Source: Mugil cephalus (lineage: Eukaryota; Chordata; Actinopteri; Mugiliformes; Mugilidae). From it: DNA of 64,000 bases. Shown in pieces: positions 22,401 through 34,400 of the stretch. Position 1 is the stretch's first letter. The number at the start of each line of letters is the position of its first letter. Both the position numbers and the translations under genes were made by a program. The stretch spans positions 12,182,175 to 12,246,174 of the forward strand of contig NC_061789.1 of assembly GCF_022458985.1 (NCBI RefSeq). Reading direction: 5' to 3'. The notes under the pieces are model-generated. The model was not told where the DNA came from, did no database searches, and saw only the letters and a program-made list of their open reading frames with translations.

Positions 22401-25400
22401 AGAAAAAGAAAAGGCTGTTTCCTCTTTTTATTCTCGTCAGAACAGAAACAAACTGCTGAACCTTGACCTCCATGCCCGCTGAAAAACATTCCAAGTCCTA
22501 TTTATTGCTTTTATTATACATTTTAGTTAATCATCTACTTTTAATGTATTCATTATGTATTGTGTTTTTTTAGTTGTTTTTGTTTTGTTTGTGTGTGTCT
22601 CTTTTTAGACACTAAAGTGTCAGTGCAGTCTGTGTGTGTGTGTGTGTGTGTGTGTGGTGGTGGTGGTGGTGGGGGAAGGGGGGGGGGCAGTTCAGGGTCT
22701 CGTGATGTCACAGCAGGATGTGATGATGTCAGCAGGATATAGTGATGTCACACCTGGCAGGATATGTTCAGGGTCGGACAGGAAACTGGGAGCGGGCAAC
22801 GCTACAGCGACACCTGCAGGATTCAACAGGAAACAGTCCCGCAGCAACTTGACACCTCTGTGTGTGTGTGTGTGTGTGTATCTGGTCTGACTGGTTTGTA
22901 ATTGAATCGTGTCTTGCATGTTGGCTGTAAAACACTGTAGACTCTTGGCTGAAACATATTGAAACACTAAAGGAAGCTGAAGTGTTACTTTAAGAGCTTT
23001 TCTACTGTATGTAGTTGAGACACGGACTCATCGGAGCTCTGTTGTAAATTAAGATAAATCCTTTAGCTGTGCAACCTGAAGTTGCTGCGGAGGTAAATTC
23101 AGCTTGAACCGCTTCGACTGTCGCTGTAGTGTATAAACCTTGTGTCGAGCTGAATGATAACCATTCGATAACTGAGCGTGGCTTCAGTTCAGGCTGGCTC
23201 ACAGGCCCAGCCGATCTGTTCATCAGTAAATCAGCTCAGATCAGTGGCGCCAACTTACGTTGCTTTAGCTTTCCTGCTCATGCTTTATCTCGGCAAGCTG
23301 CTTTTGAAACCCGCCTCCACCCCAGCACCTCCTTAAATGCTGTGTCAGTGTGTTAATGTCAATGCTTGCTCTGTTCTGTACCGGGTCTTTTCTGTTTATT
23401 CACTTCAACTTGAAATAATTCATCTCTCTTGCCCGGCATTGTTTATTGTCTGAGTCTGACTAGTGTACAGTATAAGCTCCTTTTGGTAATCATTAACACT
23501 TCTAAGTCTAACCCAACTAAGGAGTGGCTCTATAAACACAAGACAATCATATCTAAGTCATTGCCACTTTAAATGTATACACCTAATATATCTTCTGAAG
23601 GAACTGAAAACAGTTGAAGAAATGTTTGGTTTCGTCTTTTTAATTTGTAACAGCAGAGATTATAGTTCAGGTTGTTTATATAGTTGAGGTTGTTTCTGTG
23701 AGTGCACTGGCTCACTGGTTTGTTTCTGGCCCTCTCACCAGTCAGAGAGATGTTCTGATTGAAATCATCGAGTTCCTGATACCTGATCATTGTGAATTAA
23801 ATCTTTCATCGTAACTCACCTGCAGATTTGACCAATAATTGCCCGTTAAATGTCACCAATGCGCCAAAACATGATGATAAACGGCGGTTAATCCACAACC
23901 ACTCTGAAGGTCCCTGTGGTGTCAGGTTCGAAGATTTCAGCCACAGACCCTTTTAGTCCATGAAGATCTGAGTCAGACATTTTTTTTTTGTCTGTCTGTC
24001 CTGCTGGAGGTTCTCAACATATTGGAGCTCCCCGTCAGGTTTCAGAGTCTCATCCTCGTTAGTTGACCGACCGAAGTCAAAGAACCGACTGCTCGCTGAA
24101 CGCCCCATAAATCCAGACCCCTCTAAATCCTGATACTACACTGATTGCGTGTGTGATCCTGGACGATCCGTGTATTTTAGCACGTAACTGCAGTGAAACG
24201 TCCTTGTCAAAGCTGTGCAATGTTTGAGCAGGATTAAAGACCACTTGAAAACATTTAGCCTTCTCTGAGATGTTCCAGGACGCCTTGAGATTCCTTGAAG
24301 CTGGGGAAACGATGTGGAGACCTTAGCGAGTCCGTGTCCTGTTAGCTCTTGAAAGGTGAGGTGCAGGTGAGGTTTGAAGTTCTCACAATATTCCAGAGAC
24401 TTCACTGAGAAGTAACTGAAAAATGTTTAGGGGACCTTGAAGATATGGGCGTCCACTAATAAGTTCGATGTATTCTGTGTCCCTCACGAGAAGATTCATG
24501 AGATGCGTCTTGAGGAGGTCCCAGTAGTCCTTGTTTATGAATTGATTAAGACGTTCAATGTGACATCCCATATTAGGTCTATGATTCAAGAGATCATTCT
24601 ATGTCTTTCACTGATTTTGGTTCCAGGAGTATATGAAGAAAAATGAAAGGTTCTTGAAGGCTCACGAGTCCCTGATTGAATCCTATTTACCCATAAATAT
24701 GTTTAAGCTAAGAAAGTTAAATGAGAGAGTATTGTTTTGGAGCTTGCAGGCTGGTATAGAGCAGGAAATGGACAGTGAACACATTTAGAGAAATTCAAAA
24801 GAATCAGCTCCCAAAAACATTCAGACTGCCCTCAGAGAGGGGCGTGGCTACATTCGTGTTTGTGGGCGGGGCAACTGCCTGCACGCAGGCAGGAGGCGGG
24901 GCTACATCCTGCAGAGATCTGCAGTCTGACAACATGAAACATGTTTAGTTACAGACAGATTTTAATCAGAATAAGAAACTTTCTGGCTCCTCGTAAACAC
25001 AGATGTCGTATGGGTAAGTCCACTTTTACTGGCTGTCCCTTTAACAGCGATTTGTTTTCTTTGCAGATTCATTCTGTTCAGCAGTGTTGTAGCTGTAAAG
25101 GTCGGTTTCACAAACATGCAAGAGCAGATCTAATGTTTCAGAGCCGACAGCAGGTGGATTTGTTCAGGTTTATATGAATGTCACTTGTCAGCTCCAATAA
25201 AAGACTGTTTAACATTCAAATCTGATCCCGGACTCTGGTTTGTTACAAGTTTGTTTAATGGTGCAGGTCTCAGATTTGTCTATGTCACAGGGTGCATAAG
25301 GATAATAAAAACAACAAGAAGAATTCGTTGGATTTGGCATTCAGTTTATAGCTTCAGGAGACGTTGTTCAGAAAAGTCTTTTGTTGTTATATGCGTGTGG

Positions 25401-28400
25401 ACATTACTCATGTTGCGCTGACAGGTCTCATAATGAAGATTAAAGACTGAATGAAGATTTAATGTCAGAACAAGTCCAGCACATGAACGTGAAACCGTGT
25501 GACTGTCCTCAGAAGTGATGAAAACATGGCCCGATGTGTTTGTGGGTGTTTATAAAACATGGGAGGAGTTCTTCCTGTTGGGCATCAGCTCGTTCTCCCA
25601 CAGAGAGAGGGAGATGATTGTTGTAAATGTGCCAGAAAGCACGGAATTTCAACATTACATTGTTAAAGTCACGACATCTCATTTGTGTTATTTATTCATT
25701 TTGTTTTATATTTTTTTTAAGGAGTTTTTTTTACGTCCTCACTGTAACCGGTTCGGAGTTATCTTAGTGAGATATTCAATCTGTTCTGAACTTTTCACCC
25801 GTTCATTTCTGGTCTCTGTTGGTCATAATTGCTTGTATAGAATTTCGTAACAAAAAACTGAAAGCATTTGTGACACAGAGATTAAGTGAAATTTGTTAAA
25901 TGGAAACATATTCAGTTCATGTTCAGTTTCAAACATGGTGGCTAATGCTTCATTGACTCTAATAAAACCTTCTTAATAAAAGCAACCAGGGTGGTAACTT
26001 TCTGTCTTCCTCTCTCTGCAGGATCACAGCTCTCTCGGCCCCAGCTCACCTATCTACGCCAACGTCTCCTCTCTGAAGAAAACGCCTCAGATATCCGCCT
26101 CTGGCCCCTCCCCGCTGTCGTCGCCACCGTCTGACCCGGCCCCCTCCATGTCTTCGGGCTCCTCCTGCTCCAGCTTGATAAGCCCCGTCTCCCCAGTGAG
26201 CCCGCAGGATGAATGGCAGGTAAGGTGACGTTGGGCAGGTGTGTAGAGTTTTCACTGTTTCATTGAGAAGAAAAAAAACAAAAAAAATGAAAGAAACTGA
26301 AGTGGGCAGGTGGAAGATACTGAGAGGAGTTGAAGTGGCAGTTGTGACAGAGGTACTGAAAGTAAAGGAAGGGGCAAAAAAAAAAGCAAGCTGTGAAAGG
26401 AGGTGAAGCGGCTGTTGTTAGGAGCAGGAATATATATTTACAGTAATTGAGATCGGGAGTTACCACAGTGAAAGAAGTTGAAGTGGCAGAAAGACGACCA
26501 CACAACTGGGGGGAAAAAGCATTGAATACGTTAAAGTTGAGATAGTTGGAGTATTATTGTTGTTGAAGTGCTATATATGAGATTTTAGCAATAGAACATA
26601 TTAAAGTGAAAGGATATGAAGTGGTAGATCAAACTGAAAGGTAGGAAGATGACAATATCCACAAGTTTAGCTTTGACAATAACAAGAAAAGTAAAGCCTC
26701 AAAGGAAAGAGTGACCACATGAGAAGTAAGAACTGAAGGAAGTTGAAGCGTTGAACAAAACCGAGCTGCAGATTGAAGCACTTGGTTAAACAAAACATCC
26801 AGCAGAAAACTTTCTTAGATTTTCGTTGCACATTTGTGCCCTTAATATTTCCGTGTTAAGGTTTCACATTACGTCGAGTTTGGATTATGCTGCGTTCATG
26901 TTACCGCGGCTCAGAGGTAATTAAAGTTTGATCAGGTGTTATATGAGCTCGTCAGGTTTCTTTCCGTCATCGCACGAACGGTCAAAGCTGACCAAGGAAG
27001 AGGTTCAGCTTTTACTCGCGCTGTTGTGATGCTTTGACGACGCTGCTCACGAGTAAACGTCCTCCGTTCAGGTGCACACCGACAAGGGCAGCGGGAGGGT
27101 GTTTTATTATAACCCCGTGACCAAAAAGACCACCTGGTCCGACCCCCGCCTCCCTCAATCCCCGGCGTCGGGAAGCGCCGACCAGTCCAGGGGGAGGGAA
27201 GGTGGACAGCCGATCTCAACCTCCCCTCTGCTCTCCCCCGCCTCCTCTCAGGTACAAAACCACCACCTTTCACATGCGTTTATCAGGGACCAACTAAAAC
27301 ACTAACGCCTCCCTCCTCCCCTCCTCCATTCTATCAGGGTTCTTGCGGCTGGAAACAGCTGACGGACGAAGTCTCAGGGAGATTTTACTACCACAACCCC
27401 ACCACAGGGGATGTATCCTGGACTGCACCGGAGCCGCTCTCCCCGTCATCACCCCCCGGATCTACAACTTACAGGAGGCAGGACAGCAGCCCGGTACGAC
27501 TCTTGTTTTTGATCATGTTTCAGATCAGCAAAGTCAGAACAGAGATATAATGTTCTAAAACTCAAATATATGTATTTATGTGTGTATTATTTTTTTTTAA
27601 TTTTCAAACACTTAACAGGACATGGGAAGTGAAGAAAAATACTAACAAGGATTTTTTCTTCTTCTTTCCCCTTTAAAACGATGGAAAATAACAACAAGGG
27701 CGAGGAACAAAACAGAACAAAAAAATAGACAGTGATAGTAATAAAACTAAAAAGGCAAAAAAGAACCAGTAATAAAACACAAATGAGATGGGAGGATTAG
27801 TATCAGTCGAGTGTTCGTATGATAGAAGCGATACTGTCGTTAGAGTGTATAGAGTTAAGTTTGTGTGAGCAAAACCGTGTGTCGAATGGGGAAAAAACCT
27901 AATTAACAACTGAAAAAGAAAGGAAGAAAAAGATAAATAAATGATAATAAGAACGTTAGTGCTTTTAAGATAACACTAGTCAGGTTGAGGGCGTGGGAGT
28001 AAATGTAAGACTCTGAGGAGACCAGTTTGGTCTTGGACAGCGTCTGAGGGGTTTTCCATAGAAATGTATTCTGTGAGGATGTTTAACCAGAGTAAGAACT
28101 TCTTTTTTTTCTATTTTAACAAAAACAACCTACAAGTTATGTTATGTTTTTTTTTTGTTTTTTTTTTCTGAAATCCTTTCGTATTTTCAAGCCTCACGTA
28201 AAACTAAATAAAGTAAAATCAGCTCCTTTATTTGATCTTCAAATGCTTCAGATGCTCTGCTGTGTCTTCAGGATAATTGTATGCAATCAAAAGTGAGGGA
28301 TGTCCTTTAATGATTCTTCTTTATTTGATTGTTTGAAGCCTCCGCTGCCAGAGGAAGATTATCCTGTCGACCAAGACGGTGACAGCACTGACGTCCTCTT

Positions 28401-31400
28401 TACAGCGGTACGACAGACACACTGAACGTGAAGTCCACTTTTATTTCACGTGTGAATCTTTCATTGGATTTGGTTGACCGACCCGAAGGTTGGCCAGAGT
28501 GTTGTACGGCTTTTAATCTCCAGCCTGCTTCCTTTCCCAGCATCCTCAGCAGCATGTGGGTCCGATACCTAGAGCTCATCTGGACCTGAAGGACGCGAAC
28601 AGCTCCCAGCCGAAGCAACAGGAGGTATCGGCAGAGATCAATCAGTATATTAATAGTCATCCTGTTAGTAAACCAAGTGCCCGGTGAAAGAAAGTTCAGC
28701 TGGACTGATTGCTGCAACTTCTTTATTTACCCCCAGGGGCCAATGGGCAATGGAGTCTCCGAGGAGGGAACTGTGCTGCAGATCAAGAACTGGAGGCACA
28801 GCCTAGCCGAAGACGTGAGTCCCACCGGGTTTAAAATAGATTTTATAAGATCATATCTCATGTGAGCATGGGCCGTCTCGCAGGACATGGAGCCTGTTTT
28901 TGTTTTAAAAGATCATTGTCCGTTTTCCAGACGTTTGCTCCGAGCCACAGAAGGAACATCTCTGACCTCACTGAGGTGACCAACAGAAGACACTCCCCCG
29001 ACAGTCCGCAGGTATACGCCGCTGGCTCAGTGTTTCCGTTCACTCAGTTACTTTGCATTTAGGTCTACTAGCTCAGTGACTCTCAACCTTTTTTGGGTCC
29101 TGGACCCCAAGCATATTTTTGATCTACACTGACGACCCCCCTCCACCCACCCCGAATTGGCGAAACAGATGTACTTAGATAAAAATTATCCTGTGTAGTT
29201 TAGGTATATAAAGCTTTCAGTGTCATTTGAGTAAATGTATCCTATGTGTGTGTGTATATTTACACACACATATATATAAATGATCTTTTTTATCTTCTTG
29301 CAATTACATCACAGACCACTACGGGTCCACAGACCCCCAGTTGAGAATCACTGTACTAGCTTACCTGCCCTTCATTCATTCATGCATTCATTCATTCATG
29401 CAATAATTCATTCATTCATGCAATCATTCAATCATCTGTCAACGCCTCATGTCATCCTGTACTCCCTCACCAAGCTTTCTGATAGGTTCAAACTGAAGAG
29501 GAATCGGTCCAATCCGTCAGCACCCCCCCGTCCGCAGCATGTAGGTCCCGGGCTCTGATTGGCCCCGAGTGTATGTTGGGTTGTCTCTGTGAGATGTTAG
29601 CGGAGCTTATACAGCAGCTCTGGTTGTACTAACCTTTGTTCTAACGCACACAGGCTTTTATTTGTCACATGACGGGAGCTTTTTGGGCACGGTCTCAGAG
29701 AGTCTCAGTCTCAGGGTGAAGGATTTTAATTGAAGGTGATGGACACTCATCAGGTAGATGTCACTGAACAAGTGTGAAAATGTCCAGATTCGACTGTCAG
29801 ACTTTGACTTTTGCCCAGAAAGTTGCTCAGTATTTCTTTACTAACCCTCCTAATCACACATTAACGACCACTCATCATTTGAACTATTGGTTCTGTTGTT
29901 CGGTTCATCCGTCGTTGTTTTTCTGTTGGTGGTTCTTTTGTTTCAATTGTTGGTTTTGTTGTTTCTGCTGGTCTGTTCTCGGTTCTCATGGTGGATCTAT
30001 GATGTTTGTTCCAGGCTGAATGCTTCTGATCTTTCTGTCATTATGGACCTAATTTCTGCTTGGTTAAGGCTGAAATATCTAAGAAAAAATATGCATGAAA
30101 CTTGGCTCAGAGACATTCATGCTGGAGTGTGACAGTCCAGATAAGATCAGATCAGACAAGGCACATTTAACTTAGACCACAAGAGCAAGAAGAGTGACTT
30201 GTGTAACATTTGTTAGACAAATACGTTGTCCCAAGACAACACGATAATTAATGCACCAAATAAATCAAAGTCAGTCATATATTCAAGGATAGTATATGGC
30301 AGGTTCATATGTGACTGTGGACGTTGGCGTTCGGTCTCACAGAGCTGTTAGCGTGGATGTGGATGTCAGTGTTGTGACAACATAAACTGGAAAGTGTCCT
30401 TCTCATGAGCCCTGCTGAGTTTAAATCTAGTTTAACAGCCTCCAGTTGTGGGTTTTTGAGAGGTTTTATAGGCGTGTGAGGATATTCTGCAGGTCACAGA
30501 GAACATTACCGGGCCATTAAGGAGATTTTTGAGTTCTTTCAGGAGTCTTTAGATTGTCTCTGAGTATGTTTTCATGTAGTCCTTGTATCGGCGTGTGCAA
30601 TTTCTGGGTCTCAGATTGTTTTAGGTATTTTTAGAACATTTCCACAACTGAGCAGACCGATGGATTAAAACATTAATGAGGTTTATAGAAAAGCCTCGAG
30701 GCAGATACTCGCTCACTCACCGCTCCCATGTTTACAGAGGAGTCACATTTCAGAGCTGACCTGCAGGTACAGAGAAAGCTCAACATAAGACTCACCCTGT
30801 GTCTGTGTCTCTACAGGGACACCTGCTGGAGAAAGCAGGAATCATCAATAAGACCAAAGTGGCTGATAATGGCAAGAAGATCAGGTGAGATCCAAACTTG
30901 AGCTCTTGTTCTACCTCAGTTTGTTTGTGAAGTCCTCACAAAATGAGTCATGGAACATTCTTGTAGAATAAAATAATTTAGAATCATTTTCTGACTGCTC
31001 TTTTTCGCCTGATCTCTTGAGGAACTATTAATCAGTGTTTGAGTTTTTGTTGCACAGGAAGAACTGGAGTCAGTCCTGGACGGTCCTCCATGGAGGGATC
31101 CTTACGTTCCACAAAGACCCCAAATCTGCTCCGACTGGAAGCGCTGTAAGAACCGGTCAAACACATTGTATCAGGCCTGCAGAGGCCTTCAGTGTCATCA
31201 TTGCTTGCTGTATTCATGTACAAGTATATGAGTCAAATGTTGAGTTAATAACAGTAATTCTAAATATAAATATAAAAGTCTTACATAGACTGAACTGGAT
31301 TACGATGTTTATACATAGTATGATGATGATGATGATGATGATGATTTCTCTTCCCTCAGATGAAGGCATCACAGATTGTCCCAGAGTACACCGTCGAGCT

Positions 31401-34400
31401 CAGAGGCTCCTCGGTGGGCTGGGCCTCCAAAGACAAGTCTTCTAAGAGGAACGTTCTGGAGGTAAGCTGCGCTACCATGGTTACAGTTGGCTGGTTATGT
31501 GTTGCTGTTGGTTACAGTCTGTTCTAAGGCCGGTTCCCATATAAAGAGATCCTCTCGTCGTTATGGATCTGGCTTTGAGTATGTAGTTGACGTTCCAGCC
31601 TCTGGTTGCATTAGTATAACTTAAAATAATAATAAATAATAAATATTAGTGTGCAAACACACACTAATATTCTGCAATGTCACAAGATTTATTTCCATCC
31701 AGTGTTGCATTAATCTTTTATCACTATCTTGTACTGATGATAGGAGAGTCTGACCACTACGCAAAGCCCAAAGATTTTCAGTGGCGTTAAGGTCTGGACT
31801 CTTGACCATTGGTTACAATGGAAGATAACATCCACTGATGTAATAACCTGGTCATTCAGTATATTCAGGTTGTCATCTGACCTCATTCTTTGGAAACAAT
31901 GTTGCTGAACCTAGACCTGAGCAACTGCAGCAACCCCAGATCATAGCCCCACAGACTGGTACAGTAGATACTAGGCATGATGATGGCTGCATCACTTCAT
32001 CTGCCTCTCCTTTTACCCTGATACCCCGTCACTCTGGAACAGTGTAAATCTGGACTCATCAGACCACATGACCTTTTTCCATTCTACCAGAGTCCAATCT
32101 TTATGCTCCCTAGCAAATTGATGCCTTTTAGTCCAGGTTAGCCTCACTGATTAGTGTTTTTTTTAAGGCTACACAGCCGTTCATTCACAAACCTTTGAGT
32201 ACCTTTCACATTGTATATGTGGAAATGCTCTTACTTTCACCGTTACTCACTGTTACTTTTCTTCAATTTGAATTCACCAACTCTTTAAGTGGTCGCCGGT
32301 CACGATCAATCTTGACTTTTTTCCGACCGTATTGCTTCCTCGAAGATAATGGTTCCCCACTATCCTTCTAGTTTTTAATAATGTGTTAGACAGTTCTTAA
32401 CCCTATTTTAGTAGTTTCTGCTTCAGTCTCCTTAGATGTTTTCTCTGCTTGATGCATGCCAGTGATTTGATCCTTCTCAAACAGACAAAGAAAACATCTT
32501 TTCTGTGATTATGGGATGTGTTGTTTTGACACGGTTGTTTAAGAAATCAGAAGCTACTCATTGCATCAGTTGAGCTTAAATAACTTGTTGCCAGCTGAAA
32601 GATGATCACCTGTGCAGTAATTATCAATGGGAGTCTTGTACCTATTTGCTTAGATAAATCCAGGTGGCAGCTTTTTGTGGTCAGGCAGTGTATAAGGACA
32701 AAGTTAGCAAGCTGTTCTAAAATACAGCGGACACTAGCTCAAAGCCCACTATCAGTAGGCAGTTGGCAAATTTATATGTAGGAGTCAAAGTCATGGACAG
32801 TGTTTCTTTGAGGTAAATGTTTGGCGAACTTTGTGTTCACATCACCTGTATCAGTTGCTCCCATTAGTCATTGATTGACGGTTGAGATGTACATTAATTC
32901 TGTATCGGCCCACTTCACCTCTATTGAGTTTCTATTGAGCTCTGACTTTTGTTCACCTTCACGATCTCTGGTTGACACACAGCTGCCAATTACTTCCTGT
33001 GTGGACGGAGCTTTAATGTAGCTACAGCCTGTTCCAAGATTGTTTAGTTTAGTTAAATTTTAATGCTCATCAACTGTGTATTTCCACATATGCGGATGAT
33101 GTCCTATTTTACTTATAGACATGGCCCAAAGAGAAACTGCCGAAGGTAGTTGGTTATTCTTCTTCTGTTAATATGGTTGTTATGAGCACAGGAGATGTGC
33201 AATTCTCCCCTCTCTGACAGTCCATTACCATGGTTACTTGAGCATCAAACACCCTACGTTTTTTGTACGTTGTTTCTGACCTCGGTGCCAACTGTTGTTG
33301 TGTCTGCAGCTGAAGACTCGACAGGGCTGTGAGTATCTGATGCAGTACGACACAGAGAGCATCATCTGCGACTGGCTCAAAGTGATACAGGACACCATCA
33401 AGAAACTGGTAACACAGCACACACTACGAACACAACTCATTCCCTTCGGAGTTTGCGTTTTGCAGATAATCCTGAGGACTAAAGACAGCGGAATTGGTTT
33501 GTGTATTTCAGGAACAGGAACATCTGTCAGACGACGAGGACGACGGTGCTTCAGACAAAGAGGACAAAGACAGGAAGAGGACGTGTGAGTCATCTGTCTG
33601 GGAGTTTAGACCTAGTTGAATCAAGACGGTTGTTCAGTCAAGTGTTCAGCATCAGCAGTCTTTATTAAGAATCAAAGCTCCAAAGACGGTTATTAAAGTG
33701 TTTCTAAGATCAAAAATCAAAGTCAATGTGGAGGTGGAAGTATTAGCAGGTAAAACCTTAATTTAATTTAATTGCTACGTCAGACTGTAAATAGCCGCTG
33801 ATTCTTCAGATACATTTTTTTTTTTTTCAACTGAGATGAATGGACAACTCACTTTCAAATACTTTTTTACAGGTAAATTGTTTGTGTAATGTTCAGGGGA
33901 CTGGCCCAACTAACTTTTATTTCCCAAGAACACACAGGAAAGACTAAATTCCTTTTAACTGGCTCGTAAGTGAACGCAGCATGAAACATCAGAAGTGTAT
34001 AAGAAGAAAATTTGAAACAACACACTTATTTACAGACAAATATCTCCTCTGATTCTCAGAGATACTTGCTGATGACTTCCTTGGCAATTCAAAATAAAAG
34101 CCCCAGTTTGGGGCTCAGTGGAATATCATCCATCGATCAAATTTAATTTTAATTTCAAGCTTATTCTTGTCACTGTGCTGTTTCAGCGACCAGGAATACA
34201 TCAGGAACAGACTCTGAGCAGAGACGAGTTCGAACCAAACTGCGACGCTTCCTTCAGCGGAGGCCGACCCTGCAGAGTGTGAAAGAGAAGGGATACATCA
34301 GAGGTAAAAAAACAAATGAGTATGCCTGTGTTCTCTGAACTCAATTCAAACAAAAAAGAGACACTTTTTAGTTATTTATTAGTTTTCCCCTTATCTAATT

